A DNA stretch of 64,000 bases from Streptococcus mitis. Lineage in GTDB: Bacteria; Bacillota; Bacilli; Lactobacillales; Streptococcaceae. A program made the translations under genes and the position numbers. Shown piece by piece: positions 47,235 to 56,265 of the stretch (position 1 is the first letter of the stretch; every line of letters starts with the position of its first letter). The notes below the pieces were generated by a model, which made no database searches, was not told the origin of the DNA, and worked only from the letters and a program-made list of their open reading frames with translations. The DNA lies in NCBI RefSeq assembly GCF_946190275.1, contig NZ_CAMHZQ010000007.1, positions 25,723 through 89,722 on the forward strand. The letters are read 5' to 3'.

Positions 47235-48176
47235 TTAATCTAAATCTGGTTTATAGAAGGAACGATTGTCCATAGCGAAGATTTTATTGGTCATCTCTCC
47301 TTTATCCACCAAAGCCAGAGCTGTTGACATCATCATCATGCTGGCATCCAGATTGTCAATCATATGGATAATCTCTGCTTCCATAATGCGTGGACGGACT
47401 GGGCTTCCATACTCAAGCAAGCCGTGGTGACTAAGGATGACGTGACGAAGCAGAACGACTTCTTCCTTGGTATCATCAATGCCAAGTTCCATCACTGTCT
47501 TGGTAATTTCACTATCAATCAGAGCAATATGCCCAAGGAGATTGCCTCTGACCGTGTACTCGGTCTGGTCTGGTCCCGTCAACTCGATAACTTTGGCCAA
47601 GTCATGCAGCATAATCCCCGCATAGAGCAGGCTCTTATTGAGCTGAGGATAGACTTCGCTAATAGCATCTGCCAAACGCACCATGGTCGCCGTATGATAG
47701 GCCAAGCCCGTTTCAAAGGCATGATGGTTTGTCTTGGCAGCGGGATAGGAGTAAAATTCCTTATCATACTTGGTGTAGAGCTTTCGGACAATCCGTTGCC
47801 AAACAGGATTTTCAATTTTAAAAATCATTTGCGACATATAGTCGCGGATTTCCTTGACATCAACTGGTGACTTGACCTTGAAATCAGCTGGGTCATTTGG
47901 TTCGCCAGGTTGAGGCAAGCGTAGGGTGATTTGATTGACCTGTGGAGTGTTGTTATAAACTTCTCGGCGCCCTTTCATGTGGACAACCTTACCTGCGGTA
48001 AAGGCCTCAACGTTATGAGGTTGGGCATCCCAGAGTTTTCCTTCAATCTCGCCACTATCATCTTGGAAGGTAAAGGCTAGGTAGTTTTTCCCAGCTCGAG
48101 TTTGCCTCAGGTCAGCTGACTTGATTAGGTAAAAGCCTTCAAATAGCTCATCTTTTTTCATGTGACTAATCTTCAT
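47235..48176 (-). CDS. yhaM: 3'-5' exoribonuclease YhaM (CBF1)
   Basis: A 313-residue protein with an N-terminal OB-fold (FTFQDDSGEIEGKLWDA) and a C-terminal HD domain (YAGIMLHDLAKVIEL and HVILSHHGLLEYGSP). YhaM trims RNA 3' ends; pneumococcal work names the same protein cmp-binding factor 1. I chose the ATG at 48176, 4 nt behind GAGGAAGA. It overlaps rmuC by 11 bp. Confidence 0.92.
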   Translation of the reverse strand: MKISHMKKDELFEGFYLIKSADLRQTRAGKNYLAFTFQDDSGEIEGKLWDAQPHNVEAFTAGKVVHMKGRREVYNNTPQVNQITLRLPQPGEPNDPADFKVKSPVDVKEIRDYMSQMIFKIENPVWQRIVRKLYTKYDKEFYSYPAAKTNHHAFETGLAYHTATMVRLADAISEVYPQLNKSLLYAGIMLHDLAKVIELTGPDQTEYTVRGNLLGHIALIDSEITKTVMELGIDDTKEEVVLLRHVILSHHGLLEYGSPVRPRIMEAEIIHMIDNLDASMMMMSTALALVDKGEMTNKIFAMDNRSFYKPDLD

Positions 48177-49422
48177 ATTCTTCCTCATTTTCTTGGAAAT
48201 GGAGTAGATCAAGCGCAGGCTCACCTTCTGATAACTCAATGTGACGGAGCGTCCGCTCGATAGCTGTGGTACGACGGTTTAATAATTCATCAATATTGCC
48301 AGAGGCATGTTGGAGGTGTTTTTGTGCCTTAACCAGAATGCCACCAAACTTGCCAAACTCGGTCTTGACATTAGCAAGGGTCTTGCTGATATGGTCGGCA
48401 CTCTTCTGGATATTGAGAGTCTTGAAGCCAACTGATAGGGAATTGAGGAGGGCTGATAGGGTACTTGGACCTGCGACAATAATCTGCTCCTCCCGTCTCA
48501 AATCATCAAAGAAGACCGGATTGCGGACAATTTCCGAGTAGAGACCTTCTGTCGGAACAAATAAAACTCCAAAATTGGTCGTCCGAGGTGGTGCTATGTA
48601 CTTGTTCTTGATATCCTTGGCAAAGCGCTTGACGCTTGCTAGGAGTGACTTACGACAACGTTCGATTTCGTCCTTATCACCCACTTCATAGGCTTCTTCT
48701 AAGCGGTAATAATCCGCCAGTGGAAACTTGGAGTCAATCGGCAAATAGACATATTCCTGGTCACCCTGTCCAGGCAACTTGATGGCATACTCCACTCTTT
48801 CGCTAGAGTTTTCAACCGTTGCAAATTCTCGTTCGTACTGGGCTGGTGTCATGATGTCTTCAATGATTTGCCCCAGTTGCAATTCGCCCAGAATTCCTCG
48901 CGTCTTGGTTCCAGAGAGAACCTTGTTGAGAGCACCGACATCACGCGCAACTGTCTGCATTTCTCCCAGACCACGATTGACCGACTCCAGTTGTTTGGAA
49001 ACTGTCTCAAAGGAAGCCTGTAAACGTGTCTGCAAGGTCTTTTCTAGTTTTTCCTCGACCGTCTGACGCATTTGTTCCAAGCGTTGCTCATTTGATTCCT
49101 GCAGGGCTTGGAGGCGTTGGTCAGTCTTATCTCTAGTTTGGAGGAGATTATCTGTCATTTCTTGACGGACCTGAGTCAGACCTTGGTGCAATTCGATTCT
49201 CACTTCTTGCAGGCGATCGCTGACAGCCACTTCTAAATCTTTTTGATCCAGCTGGCTGGCTTGTCTGGCTTGTTCAAAGCGATAATCTAACTGGTCTGAC
49301 AGATGATCTGCCTGATCCTCCAAGCTCTTGCTTAAACGTTTTTCCTGCTTATCCTGCCTTTGCCAAATGAGAAAAAGTCCAGCTAGGTTGGCAATTAATA
49401 ATAGAACAAGTAAACTTTCCAT
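48166..49422 (-). CDS. rmuC: DNA recombination protein RmuC
   Basis: A 418-residue protein with an N-terminal membrane anchor (residues 1-18), a coiled-coil region (about 30-150) and the RmuC core (about 165-360: RGILGELQLGQIIEDIM, YLPIDSKFPLADY and the FVPTEGLYSEIV segment). E. coli RmuC limits short-inversion recombination. I chose the ATG at 49422 behind GGAGGTAGG, not the upstream in-frame start. Confidence 0.93.
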   Translation of the reverse strand: MESLLVLLLIANLAGLFLIWQRQDKQEKRLSKSLEDQADHLSDQLDYRFEQARQASQLDQKDLEVAVSDRLQEVRIELHQGLTQVRQEMTDNLLQTRDKTDQRLQALQESNEQRLEQMRQTVEEKLEKTLQTRLQASFETVSKQLESVNRGLGEMQTVARDVGALNKVLSGTKTRGILGELQLGQIIEDIMTPAQYEREFATVENSSERVEYAIKLPGQGDQEYVYLPIDSKFPLADYYRLEEAYEVGDKDEIERCRKSLLASVKRFAKDIKNKYIAPPRTTNFGVLFVPTEGLYSEIVRNPVFFDDLRREEQIIVAGPSTLSALLNSLSVGFKTLNIQKSADHISKTLANVKTEFGKFGGILVKAQKHLQHASGNIDELLNRRTTAIERTLRHIELSEGEPALDLLHFQENEEEYED

Positions 49423-49423
49423 C

Positions 49424-50086
49424 CTACCTCCTATCCTTGCTATGCAAGACAACCACATAGCCATCTGGGCAAGTCACCGACACTTCCCTATCTATATATT
49501 CGTTAGAAGCGTACACTTTTTTAAAGAAAAAATTTTCCTCTGTCAACTCATACTTGGCACCAAGAATGGTCAGCTGGCTATCCCGAACTGGCATAAAAGC
49601 TAGATAATCGTAATCCGAACGTGGTTCAAGCTGACTGGTCCCTTCTGGACAATAGGCAATCAAATTTTGCCCATCCTCAATTGCTATCTGGCGCATAAAG
49701 GGTGCCAACTTGGGATTGCTAGGCAGAAAGACATTGGCCAACATATGGTCAATACGGCCACCAAGAGCACCGAAAACAGTGACCTGAGCCTGAGGATTTT
49801 GCTCAAAGATGGTTAAGAGAGCCAATTCCAAATCTGTATCATCTTTTTCCGGTTGGGCTTGGACAAAATGCTGAGCTCGTTTTTGAATCACCTGTCGCTC
49901 TTCTGCGGTTACAGAATCAAAATCTCCAACTGCTAGGGCGAGAGGAAGCCCTTCTTCCAAGACCCAGAGCGAGCCTCGATCCACACCGACAAAGCAATCA
50001 AAATCCGTCCGGTAGTGACCTCGGTCTCCGCCTGCAAAAACGGCAATCCTAGTCCAGTTGTTTTCTGAGAGTTTGTACTCGCTCAT
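49424..50086 (-). CDS. thiN: Thiamine pyrophosphokinase
   Basis: A 220-residue ThiN: IAVFAGGDRGHY, CFVGVDRGSLWVL, VGDFDSV and GALGGRIDHMLANVFL are all present. It converts thiamine to thiamine diphosphate. I chose the ATG at 50086, 7 nt behind AGGGAG, giving 38-bp overlap with the rpe end. It lies one base before the rmuC start. Confidence 0.92.
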   Translation of the reverse strand: MSEYKLSENNWTRIAVFAGGDRGHYRTDFDCFVGVDRGSLWVLEEGLPLALAVGDFDSVTAEERQVIQKRAQHFVQAQPEKDDTDLELALLTIFEQNPQAQVTVFGALGGRIDHMLANVFLPSNPKLAPFMRQIAIEDGQNLIAYCPEGTSQLEPRSDYDYLAFMPVRDSQLTILGAKYELTEENFFFKKVYASNEYIDREVSVTCPDGYVVVLHSKDRR

Positions 50087-50705
50087 TGACATCTCCCTTA
50101 AAGACATAGGAACCTGCTACAAAAACAGTCGCACCAGCTTCTTTGGCTTGAGCAATAGTTTGGTCATCAATCCCGCCATCCACTTCGATTTCAAAATTCA
50201 AGCCTTTTTCATCACGAAGAGCAACCAACTCACGGACCTTATCCATGGTCTCTGGTAGAAAGGCTTGTCCACCAAAGCCTGGGTTAACCGTCATGACTAA
50301 GACTTGGTCAACTAGGTGAAGAACGTGCTTAATGGCTTCAACAGGCGTACCAGGATTGATAACAACCGAAGGTTTGACACCGAGCGAACGAATCTTTTGG
50401 AGAGCTCCGTGGATATGGGGCGTTGCTTCCACATGGATGCTAATGATATCTGCCCCTGCACGCGCAAAATCTTCTAAATGATGCTCAGGGTTTGACACCA
50501 TCAAGTGGCAATCAAAGACCATCTTGCTATGAGGGCGAAGAGCTTCGACCACACCTGCACCAAAACTAATTTGTGGTACAAAGTGACCATCCATGATATC
50601 GATATGGGCATATTCTGCACCAGTTGCTTCTAGGCGTTTGATTTCACGTTCAAAGTTGGCATAATCTGCTGCCAGAATTGACGGAGCAATCTTGTATTGA
50701 GACAT
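50049..50705 (-). CDS. rpe: Ribulose-phosphate 3-epimerase
   Basis: A 218-residue TIM barrel: IAPSILAADYANFE, YAHIDIMDGHFVPQISFG (split), MTVNPGFGGQ and EVDGGIDDQT hold the metal histidines and aspartates. It interconverts ribulose- and xylulose-5-phosphate. I chose the ATG at 50705 behind AAGGAGAAACC; the long upstream extension is antisense-free readthrough into rsgA. Confidence 0.95.
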   Translation of the reverse strand: MSQYKIAPSILAADYANFEREIKRLEATGAEYAHIDIMDGHFVPQISFGAGVVEALRPHSKMVFDCHLMVSNPEHHLEDFARAGADIISIHVEATPHIHGALQKIRSLGVKPSVVINPGTPVEAIKHVLHLVDQVLVMTVNPGFGGQAFLPETMDKVRELVALRDEKGLNFEIEVDGGIDDQTIAQAKEAGATVFVAGSYVFKGDVNERVQTLRKQLD

Positions 50706-50715
50706 AGGTTTCTCC

Positions 50716-51594
50716 TTATTTTGGAATTTTTTTGCTGACTTTTTTATAGGTTTCTCTGCGATTTTCAATTTCACTGAGGAATTGTAGGTAGTTGTCAAAA
50801 CGGAAGGACGCAATGACACCCTCTTCAACAGCTGGCTTAACCGCACAAGAAGGCTCATGAGTATGGGTACAGCTACGGAACTTACAGTCTCGACTGACAC
50901 TAGCAAGCTCTGGAAAGGCCTGATTAAGGTCTTCAGCCGTTGACACTTCATAATCCAGTGATGAAAAACCTGGTGTGTCCGCAATCTTACCCCCATTGAG
51001 GTTGTAAAAACTAACAGCTCGAGTGGTATGACGACCGCGACCTAGACTATCTGAGATTTCTCCTGTTTCAAGATTGAGGTCTGGTGCGATTTTATTGAGA
51101 AGGGTTGATTTCCCAACACCTGTCTGGCCCATAAAGACTGTAACCTTGCCTGTTAACAAAGGCAGGAGTCCTTCTTTACTGGTCACAAAGTCATAGCCGA
51201 TGTCACCATAAGCCTGTTCATAAAAATCCAATTCTGATCTATCTTCCAGTAGGTCCATCTTGGAAATATAGACGATGGGATGGATGCCCTTGTGTTCCAA
51301 AAGAACTAAGAAACGATCCAACAAATTGCTGTTAAAATCAGGTTCCTTGACGGACATGATTACTACAGCTTGGTCAATATTGACAATGGGCGGACGGACC
51401 AGACTGTTTTTCCGTTCGTGAATCTTGAGAATATAGCCTTCTGAATTTTCCTCCGCAGAGAAATCTACCCAGTCCCCAACGTAGGGAGTATGGCCTTTTT
51501 TACGGAAATTCCCACGCGCGCGTGTTTGATAGACCTGGCCATCACTCTCTACATAGTAGAAGCCTGCCAAGGCTTTAATGATTTGTCCCTGCAT
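50716..51594 (-). CDS. rsgA: Ribosome small-subunit GTPase RsgA
   Basis: A 292-residue circularly permuted GTPase. An N-terminal OB fold is followed by the G4-like ISKMDLL, P-loop [12 protein letters not shown], switch DTPGFSS and C-terminal zinc cluster [14 protein letters not shown]. It checks 30S maturation. The ATG is at 51594, just after the ksgA stop; rpe follows 10 bp later. Confidence 0.95.
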   Translation of the reverse strand: MQGQIIKALAGFYYVESDGQVYQTRARGNFRKKGHTPYVGDWVDFSAEENSEGYILKIHERKNSLVRPPIVNIDQAVVIMSVKEPDFNSNLLDRFLVLLEHKGIHPIVYISKMDLLEDRSELDFYEQAYGDIGYDFVTSKEGLLPLLTGKVTVFMGQTGVGKSTLLNKIAPDLNLETGEISDSLGRGRHTTRAVSFYNLNGGKIADTPGFSSLDYEVSTAEDLNQAFPELASVSRDCKFRSCTHTHEPSCAVKPAVEEGVIASFRFDNYLQFLSEIENRRETYKKVSKKIPK

Positions 51595-51595
51595 C

Positions 51596-52468
51596 TTAGA
51601 GTCCTTGCCCTTTAAGTGCATCTGCTAGGCTGGCAAACTCTTCCAAGCTGAGAGCTTCCCCACGCACACTTGGTGACAAGCCTGCTTGGTCCAAAGCCTT
51701 GGTCAGCTTGTCCTTGACTTCCTCAGTCTTGCCAAAGTAACCTGTCAGGTTATTCCACAAGGTCTTGCGGCGATGGGTAAAACTAGCCTTGGAAACCTTA
51801 AAGAAGAAGTTCTCATCTTCCACTGCTACAGCTGGCTCTGGACGACGCACCATTTTCAAAATGGCCGAATCCACATTTGGCGCTGGCACAAATACCGTAC
51901 GAGGCACGATGAAGGCAACCTTGGCAGTCATGTAATACTGCACAGCGATTGACAAACTGCCATAAGCCTTGGTGTTAGGCTGGGCTGAAATGCGGTCCGC
52001 CACTTCTTTCTGCATCATAACGACAAACTCACTAAAAGGAATGCCACTTTCAATCAAGTGCATGAGAATAGGCGTTGTGATGTAGTAAGGCAAATTAGCC
52101 ACTACCTTGATTGGCAGGTCAGGATTTTTAAAATTCTGGATATGCTGCGCCAAATCGACCTTGAGAATGTCCTCGTTAACCACTGTCACATTGTCAAAAT
52201 CACGTAGGGTATCTGCCAAAATCGGTACCAAACGGTGGTCGATCTCAAAGGCCATAACTTCTGCTGCACACTCAGCCAAAAACTCCGTCAAGGCACCAAT
52301 CCCTGGCCCGATTTCGATGACATTAACCTTGTCATCAATCTCAGCCGTATCCACGATTTTTTGAAGAATATTGGTATCCGTCAAGAAATTTTGCCCGAAG
52401 GACTTTTTAAAGGTAAAACCGTGACGCTCCAGCACTGCCTTGGTCACGCTGTAATCTGCAATTCTCAT
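51596..52468 (-). CDS. ksgA: 16S rRNA dimethyladenosine transferase KsgA
   Basis: A 290-residue enzyme with [11 protein letters not shown] site [11 protein letters not shown] and the NLPYY catalytic segment. It dimethylates two adenines near the 3' end of 16S rRNA. Unlike in many Firmicutes, rnmV is not its neighbour; the bacteriocin island intervenes. Confidence 0.96.
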   Translation of the reverse strand: MRIADYSVTKAVLERHGFTFKKSFGQNFLTDTNILQKIVDTAEIDDKVNVIEIGPGIGALTEFLAECAAEVMAFEIDHRLVPILADTLRDFDNVTVVNEDILKVDLAQHIQNFKNPDLPIKVVANLPYYITTPILMHLIESGIPFSEFVVMMQKEVADRISAQPNTKAYGSLSIAVQYYMTAKVAFIVPRTVFVPAPNVDSAILKMVRRPEPAVAVEDENFFFKVSKASFTHRRKTLWNNLTGYFGKTEEVKDKLTKALDQAGLSPSVRGEALSLEEFASLADALKGQGL

Positions 52469-52540
52469 CTATTCTCTTTTCTATTATCTGTTACTACTAT
52501 TGTAACACATTCCCCTTGTATTTTGGGGGTGAAAATCATA

Positions 52541-52575
52541 CCAAAAAACTATCTTTCCTCATGAAGAAAGATAGT
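52541..52575 (-). terminator. Terminator of the bacteriocin-transporter operon
   Basis: ACTATCTTTC pairs perfectly with GAAAGATAGT around an 8-nt loop and is followed by TTTTTT on the minus strand. It closes the island just before ksgA. Confidence 0.93.
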
Positions 52576-52598
52576 CTTGAAAATCTTTAAAGGGGGAC

Positions 52599-52907
52599 TT
52601 AGCGCTTCTCTCGAAACATCCGTTCGAAAAAATCAGCTTCTTTATAACTTCGATTTTCAGGTAGGGTCAAATCTACATCCTCCTCCACGTCGTCCACTGT
52701 CAGTTCAACCGTTTGAGGTAAATTTTTCAAACGATAATGCTTTTGCCTTTGACCTTCAATGCTAGCAAAATCAAGCAAATAGCCATTCACTCGGATTTGA
52801 ACCAAAAGGAGATGATTGGTCATATTTTCCATGATGAGAATATCTTCTAAACCACCTCTGGCACTAGGATAATCAGATACCCTGCGAATACGGATTTTTT
52901 CACACAT
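52599..52907 (-). CDS. Orphan 102-residue protein in the bacteriocin operon
   Basis: I do not recognise this 102-residue protein. It has no signal peptide or membrane segment, a basic N-terminus (KIRIRRVSD), a central beta-rich part and an acidic stretch (VDDVEEDVDLTLPENR) before a charged, helical end (EADFFERMFREKR). Its ATG at 52907 overlaps the ATPase stop by 8 bp with GGGAG 7 nt upstream, so it is co-translated with it. An accessory role, possibly immunity, can be inferred from position only. Confidence 0.7.
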   Translation of the reverse strand: MCEKIRIRRVSDYPSARGGLEDILIMENMTNHLLLVQIRVNGYLLDFASIEGQRQKHYRLKNLPQTVELTVDDVEEDVDLTLPENRSYKEADFFERMFREKR

Positions 52908-53541
52908 GAGCAAGCTCCCTCATATCAATGATTTCATCGGCCTTATTCCAGACTAGGGGATTATGGGTCGCAATGATGATCATTCGATTTTCATCTTTCA
53001 AGCCCACCAAGAGATTCATAACCTCCTCTGAATTTTCAGGATCAAGAGCTGCTGTTGGTTCATCTGCCAAAATCAAGGGTGGATTTTTCAAAATAGTCTT
53101 CGCAAGGGCAACTCGTTGAGCTTCTCCCCCAGATAAAGTATAAATTTTTTGTTCCAAATCCAAATATCCTAGATTAACTTTTTCTAAAGCCTCCACTTGC
53201 CTTTCCAAACGTTCTACTTTTGAAATTTTTTGACCGACAAAGCCCAAATCCAAGTTCTCTTTGATTGATTGGTTTTCTAAGAGGCCAAAATTTTGAAAGA
53301 GATAGCCCATCTGGTCTCGAAAATACTCACGAGTGGGTATGGTTTTTAAATCTTTCCCCTGATAAAGAACCCTTCCTCCATCTATCTTTTCTAGCTTTCC
53401 TAAGATATTAAGCAAAGTCGTCTTTCCGCTCCCACTCTTCCCGATTAAGGCATAGACCTTGCCCTTCTCCAACTTGAGATTTAAACCAGAGAAAATCGCG
53501 CGGTCATTAAACTTCTTTTCCAATCCTTGAATATCAATCAT
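52900..53541 (-). CDS. ABC transporter ATPase of the lactococcin-972-type cluster
   Basis: A 213-residue MacB/LolD-like ATPase: Walker A GKSGSGKTT (residues 34-42), signature LSGGEAQR, Walker B LILADEPTAALD and H-loop ATHNPLVW. It should act with the DUF1430 membrane protein, which starts 2 bp upstream. Such pairs accompany Lcn972-type bacteriocins and serve export or immunity. Confidence 0.9.
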   Translation of the reverse strand: MIDIQGLEKKFNDRAIFSGLNLKLEKGKVYALIGKSGSGKTTLLNILGKLEKIDGGRVLYQGKDLKTIPTREYFRDQMGYLFQNFGLLENQSIKENLDLGFVGQKISKVERLERQVEALEKVNLGYLDLEQKIYTLSGGEAQRVALAKTILKNPPLILADEPTAALDPENSEEVMNLLVGLKDENRMIIIATHNPLVWNKADEIIDMRELAHV

Positions 53542-53542
53542 C

Positions 53543-55573
53543 TTATTTTCCTTTCAATACTGCCATGCTACCAGCTTCTTCCTTTTTATCCTGCCTTACT
53601 AAAATCAACAGAGCGTTAAGCGTAAACAAAGCTACAACTAGAGCGCTAATCAAGCTATCTCCTGTCAAAACACTAGATAGGATTAGCCCAAGTAAGAGAA
53701 CTCCTCCTTGCGCCAGTAAGTACTTGCCATGAAGCTCATAGATTGTCATACCAGAAAGACGTTTAATCATGATCTCCCGTCTAAACTGCTCAAAATAGAG
53801 AAGATTCATGGAATCAAATAACAAGATAGCCGTAGACAGGGTCAAAATAGTCCCAATAAGGAGAGAGTAGAACTCCATCCGTTTGTCATTTAGTACCTTG
53901 GCAAAAAACAGCTGGCTCTTTACCAAATAAGAGACCTTGTGATACAGACCTTGCTCTTTTAGAGCTGTGATGCTGTCTTGATATTGATCTAATTTCAAGG
54001 CACTATTAGCCGTAGTTCCCCATAACATCCCTGCAACAGGTCTTGTTCCAGTCGCTTGCGGCGTTAAAACTACAATAATCGGATCTTTTAGGTACTGGCG
54101 TGTCGTCTTGTACCCATCGTTATAGAGGAAGCGTTCCTGTCCTGTTTCTGTAAAAGCTAGCCTTACATGTGGGAGGTAGTGTTTCTGACTCGTCACTTCT
54201 ACACTTTCAGATGAAAAGTTTTGCAGGTAATCTGTAAATAATTCTTGATAGTAGGCAGACTGCTCTCGCAAGCTCTCAGGCAAGATCAGCCCAAACTCTC
54301 CCTCAGACAAGTTTTGCATCTTGTCCATAAACTCTGAAGAAACGGTAATCTTTTCTTCTATCAGATAGCGCGGTGAGACATAGATAACATTCCCTGACGG
54401 TGTGTAGTCACTGAGACGATTGCCATCTAGGTCCACCTCTGCTCCATCTGAGAAATTGTCAACATTGCTCATGATATAAAAAGAGTCTGTATTGGCTAAC
54501 CGTTCTTCAGTAAATGTCTGCCACTCACGATTATCCTTACGCATTCCTTCTTCATCGGCAAATGCACTAGACCAACCAAAGGATAGACGGTAACGGTCTG
54601 AGGACTGGATCCATTTATCGCTAGCCTTCTCCATCTCATGCATTTCACGGTAGTGGGGTAGGAGAGCAGTCGCACTCGAGCCGACCACCAGCACGGCCAA
54701 GAGTTGCCCCACCATCATCAATGTCATCATACGTTTGAGAGGGAGTTTCCCTTTCAAGAGATCCACCAGACTATTTTCCTGTAAACCAAGTAGATACACG
54801 ACACTTAGTAAGGTAGAAATCCCTGCCAAGGTCAATCCATAAAGTAGAAGAGCAATGATGACAAGTTGCACCGTTGCCATAAACAAGGCACCTTGATACC
54901 AGAGAATCCCCAATCCCAAAAGACTGGATACCAGTACCGAGAAAATAAGTTGTCTCACATCTTCTAACACCGGTCTGAGAGCAACCCCAAACAAGCTCTC
55001 ACCAGCTATTAAGCGAATCCCTGCTTGACGAAGGGACTTGATCCGATAAATCAGAGTCAAACTCATAAAGGTCAGCAGAAAAATAGCTAAACTCAGTAGC
55101 ACCATAGGGGTGGCCGCCAATAATAAGACTATCGAAAATGGATCTTCTCCATTCGAAACAAAGCCTTGATAGCCAAGTTCTTGCAGGGTGTTCTGTAAGC
55201 TCACTCCATCCAAACTTCCTGACACAATCAAGTAAGACCCTAATAAATCACTCGTTTCTGCACTCTCCTTGGAGGAAATGGTCAGACCTTCTGGAAGCTC
55301 TCCCTGGCCATAAGTGGCATAGGTAAAGTGTGTTTCTCCAGCTTCATTTGGCTCAACAATCCGACGGGCGATGAGACTATTATGCTCTACCGCCAAGTGA
55401 CTCAAAGCCTCTGTCACCTTTTCGCGACTAGCTACTGATTGATTTATCACCACTCCTGTCACATCAACAGAAGGATAGTTACCAAATAAAATCTCTTCTT
55501 GATGGTCAACGGAAGTTATCACCATATAAAGCGATACCAATACCATTGAAATCAAAATAAATAAACGTTTCAT
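53543..55573 (-). CDS. DUF1430 bacteriocin-associated integral membrane protein
   Basis: A 676-residue membrane protein: an N-terminal span (residues 3-20), a large external region, a cluster of spans in the middle (about 150-300), a second extracytoplasmic domain and three final spans. This layout fits the bacteriocin-associated integral membrane family (DUF1430), related to FtsX/MacB permeases. It would form the membrane part with the ATPase behind it. I chose the ATG at 55573, 5 nt behind GGAGG. Confidence 0.87.
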   Translation of the reverse strand: MKRLFILISMVLVSLYMVITSVDHQEEILFGNYPSVDVTGVVINQSVASREKVTEALSHLAVEHNSLIARRIVEPNEAGETHFTYATYGQGELPEGLTISSKESAETSDLLGSYLIVSGSLDGVSLQNTLQELGYQGFVSNGEDPFSIVLLLAATPMVLLSLAIFLLTFMSLTLIYRIKSLRQAGIRLIAGESLFGVALRPVLEDVRQLIFSVLVSSLLGLGILWYQGALFMATVQLVIIALLLYGLTLAGISTLLSVVYLLGLQENSLVDLLKGKLPLKRMMTLMMVGQLLAVLVVGSSATALLPHYREMHEMEKASDKWIQSSDRYRLSFGWSSAFADEEGMRKDNREWQTFTEERLANTDSFYIMSNVDNFSDGAEVDLDGNRLSDYTPSGNVIYVSPRYLIEEKITVSSEFMDKMQNLSEGEFGLILPESLREQSAYYQELFTDYLQNFSSESVEVTSQKHYLPHVRLAFTETGQERFLYNDGYKTTRQYLKDPIIVVLTPQATGTRPVAGMLWGTTANSALKLDQYQDSITALKEQGLYHKVSYLVKSQLFFAKVLNDKRMEFYSLLIGTILTLSTAILLFDSMNLLYFEQFRREIMIKRLSGMTIYELHGKYLLAQGGVLLLGLILSSVLTGDSLISALVVALFTLNALLILVRQDKKEEAGSMAVLKGK

Positions 55574-55590
55574 CATTTCCTCCAAAAAGT

Positions 55591-55623
55591 TACTTGGTCA
55601 CTTAGTGAGAAGATGACCAAGTA
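55591..55623 (-). terminator. Attenuator hairpin between bacteriocin and transporter genes
   Basis: TACTTGGTCA pairs perfectly with TGACCAAGTA around a 13-nt loop, then ACTTTTTGG on the minus strand. The weak T-run suggests partial termination, favouring bacteriocin mRNA over transporter mRNA. Confidence 0.65.
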
Positions 55624-55649
55624 AAGCTAAACAATAGGGCTATACCATT

Positions 55650-55946
55650 CTAAACATTATAGTAGAATGCAACTTTCTCTCCCCAAGAAGTACGAATCCA
55701 TGCACGAGAAGTCCCTCCAGCACTAGCATATCCCTTATCAGATGAACCAGTTTTTCTACTAACAACTGTTGAGCTATGATATTCTGAAGAGTGATAGTAG
55801 TTTGAGTAAGCACCTCCGTCACCTGAACCATACGTCCAGACACCACCATCTGGATACTTAACCGCGGCCGATACTACTGCTACACTTCCACCTAATGTTG
55901 CTGCAATGCTCGCTACAAGGGCTAATTTTTTAACTGTTTGTTTCAT
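55650..55946 (-). CDS. Lactococcin 972-family bacteriocin precursor
   Basis: A 98-residue precursor. The Sec signal peptide (KKLALVASIAATLGG) is cleaved probably after VVSA, near residue 27. The mature part holds the family hallmarks YPDGGVWTYGSG, SNYYHSSEYHSSTV and the C-terminal SRAWIRTSWG and YYNV. Lcn972 binds lipid II and blocks septum formation. The peptide needs no leader peptidase of the double-glycine type. It is followed by the DUF1430 and ATPase genes. RBS: AGAGGAGT. Confidence 0.93.
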   Translation of the reverse strand: MKQTVKKLALVASIAATLGGSVAVVSAAVKYPDGGVWTYGSGDGGAYSNYYHSSEYHSSTVVSRKTGSSDKGYASAGGTSRAWIRTSWGEKVAFYYNV

Positions 55947-56004
55947 ATTGATACTCCTCTATTTTTGATTACAAGATTGTTGAGTTATTTGCTCCTCTTT
56001 CCAT

Positions 56005-56018
56005 TATCAACGTTGATA
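56005..56018. promoter_or_regulatory. 14-bp perfect palindrome at the bacteriocin promoter
   Basis: TATCAACGTTGATA lies just downstream of the -10 box (TATAAT, 56021-56026 on the minus strand), at the expected transcription start. No good -35 exists. An operator for the neighbouring regulator is plausible. Confidence 0.55.
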
Positions 56019-56020
56019 CT

Positions 56021-56026
56021 ATTATA
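56021..56026 (-). promoter_or_regulatory. Bacteriocin promoter (-10)
   Basis: TATAAT with AT-rich upstream DNA; no recognisable -35, so activation or relief by a regulator may be needed. It lies 74 nt upstream of the precursor start codon. Confidence 0.6.
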
Positions 56027-56186
56027 TTACCAAATGATATTCTAAAATTATTTGTTTTTCTCTAAATTGTCAAAATAACACCCTGAAATGAACTTTTATA
56101 GTCATTATACTCCATCTTTATCACACTACCAAGGACATCAACGTCCTTAAAATAGAACCATTTCGTGTCATTTTTAGCTTATATAT

Positions 56187-56220
56187 AAAAAAACAATCCC
56201 AAAGACGAACTTTAGAACTG
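56187..56220 (-). terminator. Terminator of the PlcR/Rgg-like regulator
   Basis: CAGTTCTAAAG pairs with CTTTGGGATTG, including G-U pairs, around TTCGT, then seven T residues on the minus strand. It separates the regulator from the bacteriocin gene. The rest of the 55947-56265 gap holds a short inverted repeat (AAGGAC-ATCAAC-GTCCTT, 56131-56148) and no ORF I believe. Confidence 0.7.
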
Positions 56221-56265
56221 TTTTGATACAAGAACAAGGACATTTTTGTCATTGTTTCACGATAT

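Noticed and set aside
56041..56265. Short secreted signal peptide for the PlcR/Rgg-like regulator
   Set aside because: The small frames in both directions lack a signal sequence and a C-terminal hydrophobic heptapeptide, and one runs through the terminator.
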